Below, one piece after another: positions 34,623-44,046 of a DNA stretch of 64,000 nt (the first letter of the stretch is position 1; each line of letters opens with the position of its first letter). The stretch spans positions 1 to 64,000 of the forward strand of contig NZ_AUAX01000022.1 of the NCBI RefSeq assembly GCF_000428945.1, read 5' to 3'. The DNA is from Hamadaea tsunoensis DSM 44101 (GTDB lineage Bacteria > Actinomycetota > Actinomycetes > Mycobacteriales > Micromonosporaceae). The position numbers were made by a program, and so were the translations under genes. A model generated the notes under the pieces. It was not told where the DNA came from. It ran no database searches and saw only the letters and a list, made by a program, of their open reading frames with translations.

Positions 34623-36119
34623 ATGGTCGCTGTAGCCGAATCATCCAGCCGATCCATCCGAAGTCTGATCCCGGCGCGGATCGACCGTCTCCGGTGGTCG
34701 CCGTTCCATACGCGGATGGTGATGGCGCTGGGCGTGGCCTGGGTCCTCGACGGGCTGGAGATCACGATCGCCAGTGCGGTCGGTGCCGTTCTCAACGAAA
34801 AGGAGACGCTGGCCCTCAGCGCGACCCAGGTCGGCGCGATCGCCACCGTGTACCTGCTCGGCGAGGTGTTCGGCGCGCTGTTCTTCGGCCGGCTGTCCGA
34901 CGCGCTCGGCCGCCGGAACCTGTTCATCGTGACGCTGGGCGTCTACCTCGCCGGTAACGTGCTGACCGCGTTGACCTGGGGGAACAGCCTGCTCGCGCTG
35001 ATCTTCCTCTACGGGACCAGGTTCATCGCCGGCGCCGGCATCGGCGGCGAGTACGCCGCGATCAACTCGGCGATCGACGAGATGATGCCCGCCCGTTACC
35101 GGGGCCGGGTCGACATCGCCGTCAACGGCACCTACTGGGCCGGTTCCATCCTCGGCACGCTCGGCACCTTCATCCTGCTCAACCAGCTGCCGCTGAACAT
35201 CGGCTGGCGGCTCGGCTTCCTGATCGGGCCGGTGATCGGCGTACTGATCTGGAATCTGCGGCGGCATCTGCCCGAGAGTCCGCGCTGGCTCATCACGCAC
35301 GGCCGCCAGGACGAGGCCGAGGAGAACATCGCCTTCATCGAGCACGAGGTCGAGGCGTCCGGGCAGCGGCTGGCGGAGGTCGACGAGAAGGACGCGATCG
35401 AGTTGCGGCCGTCGGGGCGGCACGGATACCTGTCGCTGCTGCGCGTGCTGTTCTCGCACTATCCGCGGCGGTCGGTGCTGGGCGCCACGCTGATGATCAC
35501 TCAGTCGTTCCTCTACAACGCGATCTTCTTCACCTACACGCTGGTGCTCACCAAGTTCTACGGGGTCAAGGCCGAGGCCGCGCCGCTCTACCTGATCGCG
35601 TTCGCGGCCGGCAACCTGGCCGGGCCGCTGCTGCTGGGCCGCTTCTTCGACACCGTCGGGCGGCGCAAGCTCATCTCGGGCACGTACCTGGTCTCCGGCG
35701 TACTGCTCGCGATCAGCGCGGTGCTCTTCGACAAGGGCATGCTCACGGCCACCACGCAGACGATCGCCTGGTGCGTCATCTTCTTCTTCGCGTCGGCCGG
35801 GGCGAGTTCGGCGTACCTGACGGTCAGCGAGAGCTTCCCCCTGGAGGTACGCGCCCAGGCGATCGCGGTCTTCTTCGCCATCGCCCAGTGCTTCGGCGCG
35901 ATCGGCCCGATCTTCTACGGCCACCTCATCGGCGACGGCGAGGACCCGGGCAAGCTGTTCATCGGCTTCCTCGTCGGCGCCGGGGTCATGATGATCGGCG
36001 GCATCGTCGAGATCTTCCTGGGCGTGGACGCGGAGGGCAAGTCGCTGGAGGACGTCGCCCCACCCTTGTCCACAGTCGCCCGCGACTCCACAGTGGCCCA
36101 GCACCCCGAAGCCGCCTAG
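34623..36119 (+). CDS. MFS transporter, sugar/aromatic-acid porter type
   Basis: The 498-residue protein has 12 membrane helices. The loop 2-3 motif reads GRLSDALGRRNL, helix 5-6 carries PESPRWLITHGRQDEAE (the PESPRWL motif of the sugar porter/AAHS groups) and the loop 8-9 repeat reads GRFFDTVGRRKL. It starts VLDGLEITIASAVGAVL like metabolite:H+ symporters. The substrate is not evident and no catabolic genes adjoin. A 75-bp palindrome follows its stop. Confidence 0.9.
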   Translation: MVAVAESSSRSIRSLIPARIDRLRWSPFHTRMVMALGVAWVLDGLEITIASAVGAVLNEKETLALSATQVGAIATVYLLGEVFGALFFGRLSDALGRRNLFIVTLGVYLAGNVLTALTWGNSLLALIFLYGTRFIAGAGIGGEYAAINSAIDEMMPARYRGRVDIAVNGTYWAGSILGTLGTFILLNQLPLNIGWRLGFLIGPVIGVLIWNLRRHLPESPRWLITHGRQDEAEENIAFIEHEVEASGQRLAEVDEKDAIELRPSGRHGYLSLLRVLFSHYPRRSVLGATLMITQSFLYNAIFFTYTLVLTKFYGVKAEAAPLYLIAFAAGNLAGPLLLGRFFDTVGRRKLISGTYLVSGVLLAISAVLFDKGMLTATTQTIAWCVIFFFASAGASSAYLTVSESFPLEVRAQAIAVFFAIAQCFGAIGPIFYGHLIGDGEDPGKLFIGFLVGAGVMMIGGIVEIFLGVDAEGKSLEDVAPPLSTVARDSTVAQHPEAA

Positions 36120-36124
36120 CCCAA

Positions 36125-36199
36125 GATCCCGCTTGGATCACGGTTGTCACCCGAATCATGGCCCAAGATTCGGGTGATTTCCCTGATCCAAGCGGGATC
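36125..36199. repeat. 75-bp dispersed palindrome, copy B
   Basis: This is the most regular copy: two 33-nt arms around the 9-nt centre ATGGCCCAA, starting GATCCCGCTTGGATCA and ending TGATCCAAGCGGGATC. It lies 6 nt after the MFS stop and 60 bp from the end of the convergent nitroreductase gene. Likely a bidirectional terminator. Confidence 0.88.
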
Positions 36200-36259
36200 A
36201 TGGTGACGCGGCTGGACGGGCGCCGCCCGGGGGCGCCGGGGTAGACGGGGTAGCCCGGG

Positions 36260-37024
36260 TCAGACGGGGGCGATGGGGGTGGGGCGGGGGCGGGGTGGCG
36301 GGGGCGGCGGCCCCGGCTTCGGGCCGGCCGGTACCGGATCCTGGGCGGCCCGGGGCGGGAAGAACGTCAGCGCCGCGTCGAGCGGCTTGCGGACGATGTC
36401 CGGCACGGTCGCCCCGCGGGCCGGGTAGCCCACCGGGAACAGGATGTACGGCCGTTCGTGGGCCGGCCGTTCCAGGATCTCGGTCAGGAACGCCATCGGA
36501 TTCGGTGTGTGCGTCAAGGTCGCCAGCCCCATCGTGTGCAACGCCTGGATGAACAGCCCGCAGGCGATCCCCACGCTCTCGTTGACGTAGTACGCCTTCT
36601 GCAGCCGGTCGCCGCGTACCACGGACTTCTCGGCGAAGCAGACGACGATCCACGGTGCTATGTCCAGATAGGACTTATCCGCGTCGGTACCCAGCGGGGC
36701 CAGCGCCGCGCGCCATTCCGGGGTCAGCCGGCCGCCCTCGTAGTTGATCTTCTCCTCGACCTCGGCCGCCGCCCGGATCCGGTGGCGCACCGCGGGATCA
36801 CCGACCGCCACGAACCGCCAGGGCTGCAGGTGCGCCCCGCTCGGTGCCGTGTTCGCGCAGCGTACCGCCCATTCGATGCACTCGGCCGGCACCTTTTCCG
36901 CGCTGAACGCGCGTACGCTGCGGCGGTCGTCGAGAGACGTGAACAAGGCGCGTACGCGTCGCAGCCCTTCCTCGACGGGTAGCCGAGGCGGGGCGTACGG
37001 GCGCACCGGGTAGTGATCGCTCAT
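36260..37024 (-). CDS. Nitroreductase-family flavoprotein, iodotyrosine-dehalogenase-like
   Basis: The 254-residue protein has the FMN-binding RRSVRAFSAEKVP, CANTAPSGAHLQPWRFVAV and the mid-sequence EKINYEGGRLTPEWRAAL with a lid-like insertion, all resembling the IYD/BluB branch of nitroreductases. It should reduce or dehalogenate small aromatics using FMN and NAD(P)H. An unusual proline-rich tail (about 20 residues of P, G, R and K) ends the protein. It is divergent from a LysR gene that probably regulates it. ATG 37024 is chosen; 37033 is also possible. Confidence 0.9.
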   Translation of the reverse strand: MSDHYPVRPYAPPRLPVEEGLRRVRALFTSLDDRRSVRAFSAEKVPAECIEWAVRCANTAPSGAHLQPWRFVAVGDPAVRHRIRAAAEVEEKINYEGGRLTPEWRAALAPLGTDADKSYLDIAPWIVVCFAEKSVVRGDRLQKAYYVNESVGIACGLFIQALHTMGLATLTHTPNPMAFLTEILERPAHERPYILFPVGYPARGATVPDIVRKPLDAALTFFPPRAAQDPVPAGPKPGPPPPPPRPRPTPIAPV

Positions 37025-37098
37025 GGCAGCCATTCTGCGGCCGGGGCACCCCTGGACGGACCCTTTACCTTCCCTTGCCCGCGGCCTACAGTCGTCGG

Positions 37099-38058
37099 AT
37101 GCGGCTGGAGCTGCGGCATCTGCGGGTACTGTGCGCGATCGCCGACGCGGGCAGCGTGACCAGGGCGGCCGCGGTCCTCGGGCTCGCCCCGCCGGCGCTG
37201 ACGACGCAGCTCAAACGCATCGAGCACATGTTCGGCGGCCGGCTGTTCGACCGCGACCACACCGGCGCCCGCCCCACCGAGCTCGGCGAGCTGGTGCTGG
37301 CGCGGGCGCGCGTACTCCTGCCGGCCGTGCAGGCCCTGGAGGACGAGGCGGCCCGGCTGGCCAGTTCGCAGCGGCAGGACGGGGGACCGGCGGCGTACCG
37401 GATCGGTGCGGTGAACGGGCCGATCCTGGGCGGTCTCGTGAGCCGGCTGGCCGCCGGGGAACCGGCCGCCCGCCTGACGACCCTGCCGTCCTGGTCCACG
37501 GCCGAACTCGGCTCGATGCTGCTCGACGACCGGCTCGACTTCGCACTCGCGGGCGCCTGCGGCGATCCGACCACGCCGTTGCCGCCGCAGCTGAGCTGGC
37601 ACCTGGTCGCCGAGGCGCCGGTCTTCGTCCTCGTGCGCCACGACCATCCCTTCGCGACGGCCGAGGAGATCGACCTCGCCGAGCTGGCGCAGGCGCAGTG
37701 GGCGGCCACGCCGGGCGACGGCTGCTTCGCCGAATGCTTCGCGGCGGCGTGCGCCCGCGCCGGATTCACCCCGCGGCCGATCTTCGAGACGGACATCGCC
37801 GGCTGCGTCGACCTGGTACGCGACGGCCACGCGGTCACGCTGTGCCAGCCGACGTTCCGGGAGTCGCCGGGCGTGGTGGTCGTGCCGATCAAGGGCGCCC
37901 CGCTGCGGTGGCGCCATCTGGTCGGGTGGCGGCCGGAGTCGCCCGCCGCCCCGGGCGCGATGAAGGTGATCGAGCTGGCCGAGGACGCGTACGCCGAGGC
38001 CGTCGGGCGTAGCCGCGCCTACGTGCGGTGGCTGCAGCGGCACTCCCAGCCGCGTTAG
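37099..38058 (+). CDS. LysR-family transcriptional regulator
   Basis: The 319-residue protein has a typical N-terminal winged helix (LELRHLRVLCAIADAGSVTR, AAVLGLAPPALTTQLKRIE) and a C-terminal periplasmic-binding-like effector domain from about residue 95. LysR regulators usually control the divergent gene, here the nitroreductase 74 bp away. No special feature beyond this. The following 38059-38197 contains a short frame with no recognisable product. Confidence 0.92.
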   Translation: MRLELRHLRVLCAIADAGSVTRAAAVLGLAPPALTTQLKRIEHMFGGRLFDRDHTGARPTELGELVLARARVLLPAVQALEDEAARLASSQRQDGGPAAYRIGAVNGPILGGLVSRLAAGEPAARLTTLPSWSTAELGSMLLDDRLDFALAGACGDPTTPLPPQLSWHLVAEAPVFVLVRHDHPFATAEEIDLAELAQAQWAATPGDGCFAECFAAACARAGFTPRPIFETDIAGCVDLVRDGHAVTLCQPTFRESPGVVVVPIKGAPLRWRHLVGWRPESPAAPGAMKVIELAEDAYAEAVGRSRAYVRWLQRHSQPR

Positions 38059-38197
38059 GACCCAGCCGACAACTCATGTCCGGGCCGCGCACCGCCGTAC
38101 GGTGCGGTCATGAAACCAGCGATGATCACCCGTGCCGCCGCCATCCCGCCCGGCCTCGGCTACGGGCGGTCGAACACGGGACACCTGGATCAGGGAT

Positions 38198-39190
38198 CTA
38201 CAGGGAGGACTCCCATTTGGTGGTGCCGGACTTCACCGCGTCGGCCTTGAGGCGGCCGTGGGCGGCGGCGTCGTTGTAGAGCGTCCAGCGGAAGAAGTCC
38301 AGCGTAGTACGCATCATCTGGTCGAAGCCCTTCGCCCCGGCGCCGAGGTACTCGCCGTGTCCCTGGCCCACTTCGGTGAGGAACGCCTTCGGCCACTTCA
38401 GGGACGCGTACGCGTTGTGTCCCATCGAGTACGGCACGGTCGGGTCGGCGTCGCCGTGCACGAAGAGCACCGGGGTCTTCGGGCCGCTGAACGTGCCCAT
38501 CGCCGCGCCCGCGATCACGACCGCCCCCTTGATGCGGGTGTCCCGCTTGTCGGCGAGCAGGCCGGCCGTGGTGAAGCCGCCGGCGGAGTGCCCGGCCGCG
38601 CCGATGTGCTGGGTGTCGAGGTGGCCCGCGAACCGGTCGCCGGCCTTGGTGTCGAGCTTGAGGACGCCGGTGATCACGGCTGACGCGTCGGCGGGCTGGT
38701 TGGTCATGTCGGCCGGGTTGAAGTCCTTGGTGTTCGCGTTCGTGAACGGGTACGCGGGGCCGGCCACGACGAATCCGGCGGCGGCCAGCCGGGACTCGAT
38801 CTGCTGGTAGTAGGCGGGCAGCCCGTGCAGGCCGTGGCTGAACAGGATCACCGGGAAGCGTCCGGCGGGCAGGGCGGAGCCGGAGCCCACCGGGTACCAG
38901 ATCGTGGTCGGCAGCGAGCGGCTGCCGCGGGAGAACGTGATCTGCCGGGTGGCGACGGAGAACGTCTTCGCGGGCGCGCCGTGCGGCACCGGGCTCGCCG
39001 AGGGCATGGCGCTGGGCGAAGGCGCCGCGCTCGTCGAAGGCTGGGCGGAAGCGCCCCCCGAAGCGACGGTCGAGGCGCCGGCTGAGGCGCTGGACGCGGG
39101 GTCGCCGGCCGTGAGCGTGGGCGCCGCCGAACCGCAGCCGGCCGCGAACAAGCCCATGATCAGGACAGCTGCGATTCGAGGGATACGCAC
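38198..39190 (-). CDS. Secreted lipoprotein alpha/beta hydrolase (esterase/PET-hydrolase-like fold)
   Basis: The signal sequence ends in the lipobox FAAGC (Cys19), followed by a Ser/Ala/Pro-rich spacer of about 50 residues and an alpha/beta hydrolase: oxyanion FSHGLHGL, nucleophile in AAGHSAGG, acid in HGDADPTVP and His in GQGHGEYL. Chlorophyllase- or lipase-like enzymes have this pattern. The active site is intact and extracellular. The substrate is unknown. Divergent from a small lipoprotein gene with only 39 bp between them. Confidence 0.88.
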   Translation of the reverse strand: MRIPRIAAVLIMGLFAAGCGSAAPTLTAGDPASSASAGASTVASGGASAQPSTSAAPSPSAMPSASPVPHGAPAKTFSVATRQITFSRGSRSLPTTIWYPVGSGSALPAGRFPVILFSHGLHGLPAYYQQIESRLAAAGFVVAGPAYPFTNANTKDFNPADMTNQPADASAVITGVLKLDTKAGDRFAGHLDTQHIGAAGHSAGGFTTAGLLADKRDTRIKGAVVIAGAAMGTFSGPKTPVLFVHGDADPTVPYSMGHNAYASLKWPKAFLTEVGQGHGEYLGAGAKGFDQMMRTTLDFFRWTLYNDAAAHGRLKADAVKSGTTKWESSL

Positions 39191-39229
39191 GCGCCGACTC
39201 TAGACCCTCGCGCGGCGTACTGTGCGTCT

Positions 39230-39718
39230 ATGCGTCGCCCCCTCGCCGCCCTGCTCCTGACCCTCGGCCTCGTCGGCGGCTCCGCCGGCTGCGCCGCCGG
39301 CAAGCCCGCCGAGAAGACCGCCATGGTCTGCGGCACCGAAGTCGCCGGCGAGCTGGCCGCCGCCTTCGGCACCCCCGCCCGGACGACTCCCGCTTCTACG
39401 TGGGTCAAGCCCACTTTCACCTGCATTTACGAGTACGCGAACGGCAGCTTCACCATGACCGTCACGGAACTGAAGGACGAGGCGGCCGCCGCGGCCTACC
39501 TGTCGGACCGGCGGGGCGGCAACGAGCTCGTCCCGGAGCTGGGTGCCGGGGCGTTCCACGAGCCGAACGGCAACGTCTACGCGAGCCGCGAAGCGTCGGT
39601 GCTCTACGTCGACGTGAGCCGCCTGCCGGAGCCGTTCGGAACGCCGCCGAGCCCGCGTGCGCAGGCCGCGCGGACCATCGCCGAGACCGTTCTGCACTGC
39701 TGGACGGAGGAGTCGTAG
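39230..39718 (+). CDS. Small secreted lipoprotein of unknown function
   Basis: The 162-residue protein has a signal peptide with lipobox SAGC (Cys21) and a compact mature domain (VCGTEVAGELAAAFG ... FTCIYEYANGSFTMTVTELK) containing three cysteines that could form disulfides. This looks like the DUF3558-type sensor-like lipoproteins of actinomycetes, a tentative comparison. It is convergent with the LacI gene. Confidence 0.75.
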   Translation: MRRPLAALLLTLGLVGGSAGCAAGKPAEKTAMVCGTEVAGELAAAFGTPARTTPASTWVKPTFTCIYEYANGSFTMTVTELKDEAAAAAYLSDRRGGNELVPELGAGAFHEPNGNVYASREASVLYVDVSRLPEPFGTPPSPRAQAARTIAETVLHCWTEES

Positions 39719-39755
39719 GCCGGGTGACGGCATCGGCCCGGCCCCGGTACGCGTA

Positions 39756-40769
39756 CTAGGGAGTGGTTGGGAGAGGACCGGTGGACTCGCGGACCGTGAG
39801 GTGCGTGGGCAGGACGAGTGACCGCGCGGGCCCGGCCGGGTTCTCCAGGCGGGCCAGCAGCATGGAGACGGCCATGCGGCCGGCCTGCTCGATGGGTGCC
39901 GTCAGGGTCGTGAGCGTCGGGTGGCAGAAGTCGGCGCCGAAGATGTCGTCGCAGCCGACGATGCTGATCTGGCCGGGGACGTTCACGCCGCGCTCGCGCA
40001 GGCGGGTGAGCATGCCGATGGCCAGCAGGTCGTTGAAGGCGATGCCGGCGGTGGCGCCGGTGTTGAGCAGGGCGTCGGCCGCGGCCGAACCGGACTTGCG
40101 GCCGGCGGGGAAGGGGCCGAGGCGGCGGACGGCGAGGCCGTGCCGGCCGCCCGCGGCGGACAGCGCCCGCCAGCGGGCCTCGTTGGCCCAGGAGTTCTCG
40201 GGGCCGGACAGGTAGACGATCTCGCGGTGGCCGAGCGAGATGAGGTGCTCGGTGGCCTGCGCGATGCCCGACGGCGAGTCGATGACGACGCTCTGTACGC
40301 CGCGCACCGTCCGGTTGATCGCGACGAGCGGCAGGTCGGCGGCGAGGGCGGCGAGCGCGCGGTCGGACAGGCGGGACGCGGCGAGGATGGCGCCGTCGAT
40401 GGACTGGCGCATCTTGGTGAGCATGTGCGATTCGAGTTCGGCGGAGTTCTCGCTGTCGATGAGCAGGTGGGCGTAGCCGGCCGCCTTGAGCTGCTGTTGC
40501 GTGCCGCGGATCAGCCCGAAGTAGAACGGGTTGGTGACGTCCGAGACGAGCACCGAGATCGTCTCCGTCCGCCCCGACGTCAGCGCCCGGGCCTGCGTGT
40601 TCGGCACGTAGGCCAGCTCGCGGGCGGCGGCCTGGATGCGGTCGCGCGTCTCGGCGTTGACCCGGCCGGGCCGGGAGAGCGCGCGGGACACGGTGGACGC
40701 CGCGTACCCGGTGGCCGCCGCGATGTCGTTGATCGTCACCCGGCGCGGGCGCGGAGCGGGGGTCTCCAT
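39756..40769 (-). CDS. LacI-family sugar-responsive repressor
   Basis: The 337-residue protein begins after ATG 40769 with a LacI helix-turn-helix (TINDIAAATGYAASTVSRAL) and hinge helix (YVPNTQARALTSGRT). The periplasmic-binding-like effector domain follows. It is divergent from the sugar ABC importer and sialidase genes and probably represses them. Operator-like GGCAAACGGTTGCC lies in the gap. The frame reads upstream to 40898, but the family start is at 40769. Confidence 0.93.
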   Translation of the reverse strand: METPAPRPRRVTINDIAAATGYAASTVSRALSRPGRVNAETRDRIQAAARELAYVPNTQARALTSGRTETISVLVSDVTNPFYFGLIRGTQQQLKAAGYAHLLIDSENSAELESHMLTKMRQSIDGAILAASRLSDRALAALAADLPLVAINRTVRGVQSVVIDSPSGIAQATEHLISLGHREIVYLSGPENSWANEARWRALSAAGGRHGLAVRRLGPFPAGRKSGSAAADALLNTGATAGIAFNDLLAIGMLTRLRERGVNVPGQISIVGCDDIFGADFCHPTLTTLTAPIEQAGRMAVSMLLARLENPAGPARSLVLPTHLTVRESTGPLPTTP

Positions 40770-40800
40770 GGCGAAGAGGAGACCACGAGTGGCAAGAAAT

Positions 40801-40814
40801 GGCAAACGGTTGCC
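40801..40814. promoter_or_regulatory. LacI-type operator between regulator and ABC importer
   Basis: GGCAA-ACGG-TTGCC is a near-palindromic LacI-family site. Extra half sites TGGCAA (about 40790) and TTGCCA (about 40820) flank it. It lies 32 bp from the LacI start and 120 bp from the importer start, so one protein could control both directions. Confidence 0.65.
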
Positions 40815-40933
40815 GCATGTTGCCACCGTTGATACGTTGCCGGACAACCCGCTCCCCAGGCCCGCATCCCCCGTTCGGCCTCCGCTCCGTCGCCCCACCG
40901 GCCGGGATGCCCGCTCCCCTCAAGGAGTCAGTG

Positions 40934-42265
40934 ATGATTGCCAGACGCGGTATCGCGGTGCTCGCCGGCGCCGTGTTGCTCACCTCCATAACGGCGTGCT
41001 CGTCGGACTCGTCGTCCGGCGACGGCGCCGGCAAGACCCTCAACGTCCTCGTCTCCGCCAACTCGATCTACCCGCAGCAGCAGAAGGACTGGTTCGCCTC
41101 GGTGTCGGCGAAGTTCGCCGAGCAGAACGGCGGGGCCAAGGTCTCCTTCGAGACGTTCGCCTCGCCCAACGACGAACTGACGAAGATCCAGACGGCCGTC
41201 CTCGCCGGACAGGGCCCGGACGTCTACTCGCTGGGCACCACCTTCACCCCCACCGCGTACGCGACGGGGGCGTTCGTCGAGCTGTCCGCCGACGACTGGG
41301 GCAAGGTCGGCGGCCGGGACCGGTTCCTGCCCAGCACCCTGACCCTCTCCGGGCCGGACGCCACGCACGAGGTCGGCATCCCGTTCACGAGCCGGCCGTT
41401 CGTGATGGCGTACAACAAGGACATGCTGGCCGCGGCCGGCATCGACAAGCCCGCCGACACCTGGGACGGCCTGGCCGCCCAGGCGAAGCAGCTCACCAAG
41501 CCGGGCCAGTTCGGGCTGGCGGTCGCGTACGGGGACGGGTTCGATCCCTGGAAGTTCATCTGGGCGATGAGCGTCCAGGCCGGCAACCCGCTCGTGGCCG
41601 ACGGCAAGGCGAGCCTGTCCGACCCGGTGACGCTGAAGGCGTACCAGACCTATCTGGGCTGGCTGGCCAACGACAAGGTGGTCGACCCGGCCGCGGTCGG
41701 CTGGAAGAACGCCCAGGCCATCGCGGCCTTCGGGGCCGGCAAGGCGGCGTTCCTGCCGATGGTCTCGGCCACCTCCAAGGTGACCCTGGACAAGTCCGCG
41801 GTCGCCGGCAAGTACGCGTACGCGATCATGCCGACCGTCCCGCCGGGACAGTCCGCGCTGCCGGCCAACGGCAAGGCGGCGACCAGCATCCTGTCCGGGG
41901 ACAACCTGGTCGTGGCGAAGTACTCGAAGAACAAGGATCTCGCGTACGCGCTGATCAAGATGCTGACCAGCGCGGAGTGGCAGGAGACGTACTACAAGAC
42001 GTTCGGTGAGCTGCCGACCAACGCCGAGTACGCGAAGACCCTGCAGGGTGACGCGGCCCTCGCGGCGATCGTCGACTCCTCCTCGAAAGCCGTCGGTACG
42101 CCGTTCTCCGGTGCCTGGAGCCAGGTGCAGCTGGCCCTGGTGAACGTGGTGGTGCAGTCGGTGCCGAACCTCGCCAAGGGCAAGGTCGACGACGCCGCGC
42201 TGCAGGCGCTGCTCGCCAAGGCCCAGTCGGACGCGCAGGCCGCCCTGGACAAGGCGAAGAAGTAG
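40934..42265 (+). CDS. Sugar ABC transporter substrate-binding lipoprotein
   Basis: AAGGAG at 40922-40927 precedes ATG 40934. The signal peptide RRGIAVLAGAVLLTSITAC ends in a lipobox; the mature protein is a type-1 solute-binding domain (TLNVLVSANSIYPQQQKDWF, later GQGPDVYSLGTTF) of about 420 residues. It presents a sugar to the two permeases encoded next, with which it is coupled. With a sialidase at the operon end, sialic acid or a released glycan is a candidate ligand (inference). Confidence 0.92.
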   Translation: MIARRGIAVLAGAVLLTSITACSSDSSSGDGAGKTLNVLVSANSIYPQQQKDWFASVSAKFAEQNGGAKVSFETFASPNDELTKIQTAVLAGQGPDVYSLGTTFTPTAYATGAFVELSADDWGKVGGRDRFLPSTLTLSGPDATHEVGIPFTSRPFVMAYNKDMLAAAGIDKPADTWDGLAAQAKQLTKPGQFGLAVAYGDGFDPWKFIWAMSVQAGNPLVADGKASLSDPVTLKAYQTYLGWLANDKVVDPAAVGWKNAQAIAAFGAGKAAFLPMVSATSKVTLDKSAVAGKYAYAIMPTVPPGQSALPANGKAATSILSGDNLVVAKYSKNKDLAYALIKMLTSAEWQETYYKTFGELPTNAEYAKTLQGDAALAAIVDSSSKAVGTPFSGAWSQVQLALVNVVVQSVPNLAKGKVDDAALQALLAKAQSDAQAALDKAKK

Positions 42266-43134
42266 TGTCCCAGGCAACCGGCCGCCGGGGCCGCATCCCG
42301 TGGTGGATGCTGGTCCCCGGCGGCCTCCTCATGATCGTGGTGATCGTGGTACCGCTGCTCGCGGCGGTCCAGATCTCCCTGCTGGACCTCGACCAGTACA
42401 CGTTCCGCGAGTGGCTGTCCGCGCCGTTCGCCGGGCTCGCCAACTACACCGGCGCGCTGCGGGATTCGAGCCTGCTGCACGCGGTGTGGGTCAGCCTCGG
42501 CTACTCGGTCATCGTCACCGTGGTGACCGTCCCGATCGGCGTCGCGGCGGCGGTCGCCACGCACAACGCCTTCCGCGGCCGGGGCCTGGTCCGATCGGTC
42601 TTCCTCATCCCGTACGTGCTGCCCGCCTTCGTGGTCGGCACGATCTGGCGGATCATCCTGCAGCCGCAGGGCATCGCCAACCAGCTGCTGCACGGCGACG
42701 GCCTGTGGCTCAACGGCCCGCGCAGCTTCTGGGCGCTCGTCCTCGTCCAGGCCTGGAGCTCCTGGCCGCTGATCTACCTGCTCGCCCTCGCCGGCCTGCA
42801 GTCCATCGACCCGCTCCTGCACGAGGCGGCCGCGCTCGACGGCGCCGGCTGGTGGGCCAAGCTGCGCCGGATCGTGCTGCCCCTGCTGCGCGGCCCGGTC
42901 GCGCTGGCCGCGGTCATCGCGTTCCTGCACGACCTCAACGCCTTCACGCTGCCGTTCGTGCTGTTCGGCGTACCCGCCCCGCGCGACGTGGAGGTGCTGC
43001 CCGTGCTCACCTACGTCGAGAGCTTCCAGAACTTCCGGTTCGGCGTCAGCGCGGCGATGGCGATCTTCTCCCTCATCCTCGTGCTGGTCCCGCTCGTCGG
43101 CTACCTGCGGGCCGTCCGTCTGGAGAAACCATGA
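42265..43134 (+). CDS. Sugar ABC transporter permease 1 (MalF type)
   Basis: The 289-residue protein has six membrane helices and the cytoplasmic EAA loop EAAALDGAGWWAKLRRIVLP that contacts the ATPase. GTG overlaps the stop of the binding protein. It forms the channel with the next permease. No ATPase gene is present in the cluster, as is common for actinomycete importers that share a multiple-sugar ATPase such as MsiK. Confidence 0.93.
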   Translation: MSQATGRRGRIPWWMLVPGGLLMIVVIVVPLLAAVQISLLDLDQYTFREWLSAPFAGLANYTGALRDSSLLHAVWVSLGYSVIVTVVTVPIGVAAAVATHNAFRGRGLVRSVFLIPYVLPAFVVGTIWRIILQPQGIANQLLHGDGLWLNGPRSFWALVLVQAWSSWPLIYLLALAGLQSIDPLLHEAAALDGAGWWAKLRRIVLPLLRGPVALAAVIAFLHDLNAFTLPFVLFGVPAPRDVEVLPVLTYVESFQNFRFGVSAAMAIFSLILVLVPLVGYLRAVRLEKP

Positions 43135-44006
43135 CCCGAGTACGCGTCCGCGAGGCCCAGGTCCAGCAGCTCCTGCCGGGGCCGCTGCGGATGATCGTCG
43201 TCGCGGTGCTGCTGCTCCTGGTGGGCGCGCCGATGGCGTACGTGGGGCTGGCGTCGGTCAACTCCGACCTCGACGTGGTCGCCGGCGAGTTCTGGCCGTC
43301 GCACCTCGTGCTCGGCAACTACGTGTCGATCTGGTCCACCGTGGATCTGGGCAGCGGCCTGCTCAACAGCTTCATCGTCTGCGGTGCCGTGGCGCTGACC
43401 TGCGTCGCCGTCTCGCTGGGCAGCGCCTACGTCCTCGTCCGGTACGCCTTCCGCGGCAAGGCGATGATCCTGCGCGGCCTGCTGGCGCTGCAGAGCGTAC
43501 CGGGGACGCTGCTGGTGCTGCCGGTGTTCGTGCTGTTCGCGAGCACGGCGAACGCGGTCGGCGTACAGATCATCGGTACGCGGTGGGCGCTGATCGTCAC
43601 GTACCTCACCTTCGCGCTGCCGTTCTCCACCTGGGTCATGGTGACCTACCTGCGGGGGCTGCCCGCCGAGCTGGACGAGGCCGCCGTGATCGACGGAGCG
43701 ACGCCCCGGCAGATCCTGCTGCGGATCGTCCTGCCGCTCAGCTGGCCGGGCATGGTCGTCTCGGGCATCTTCGCCTTCCTCCTCGGCTGGAACGACGTCC
43801 TGTACGCGTCCGTGCTGACCGCGCCGGACACGCGTACGGCCGCGGTGGCCCTGCAGGTGTTCGGGGCGACGCAGGAGGGCGGCGCGATCCCGCCCTACGG
43901 CCAGCTGATGGCGGCGGCGCTGGTGTGCGCGGTGCCGGTGGTGGCGCTCTACCTGGTGTTCCAGCGCTACCTGGTGAGCGGCCTCACGGCCGGTGGTGTG
44001 AAGTAG
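43131..44006 (+). CDS. Sugar ABC transporter permease 2 (MalG type)
   Basis: The 291-residue protein has six membrane helices and the EAA loop ELDEAAVIDGATPRQILLRI. ATG overlaps the stop of permease 1 (ATGA). The C-terminus ends in the usual VSGLTAGGVK of this group. It works with the preceding permease and binding protein. Confidence 0.94.
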   Translation: MTRVRVREAQVQQLLPGPLRMIVVAVLLLLVGAPMAYVGLASVNSDLDVVAGEFWPSHLVLGNYVSIWSTVDLGSGLLNSFIVCGAVALTCVAVSLGSAYVLVRYAFRGKAMILRGLLALQSVPGTLLVLPVFVLFASTANAVGVQIIGTRWALIVTYLTFALPFSTWVMVTYLRGLPAELDEAAVIDGATPRQILLRIVLPLSWPGMVVSGIFAFLLGWNDVLYASVLTAPDTRTAAVALQVFGATQEGGAIPPYGQLMAAALVCAVPVVALYLVFQRYLVSGLTAGGVK

Positions 44007-44046
44007 GCCATTCTGTGCGTCTACTGTGGATGCCTACAGTGGTCGT

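Noticed and set aside
38059-38197. A short frame starting ATG 38110 (MKPAMITRAAAIPPGLGYGR)
   Set aside because: It has no ribosome site or recognisable family and runs into the antisense of the hydrolase gene.
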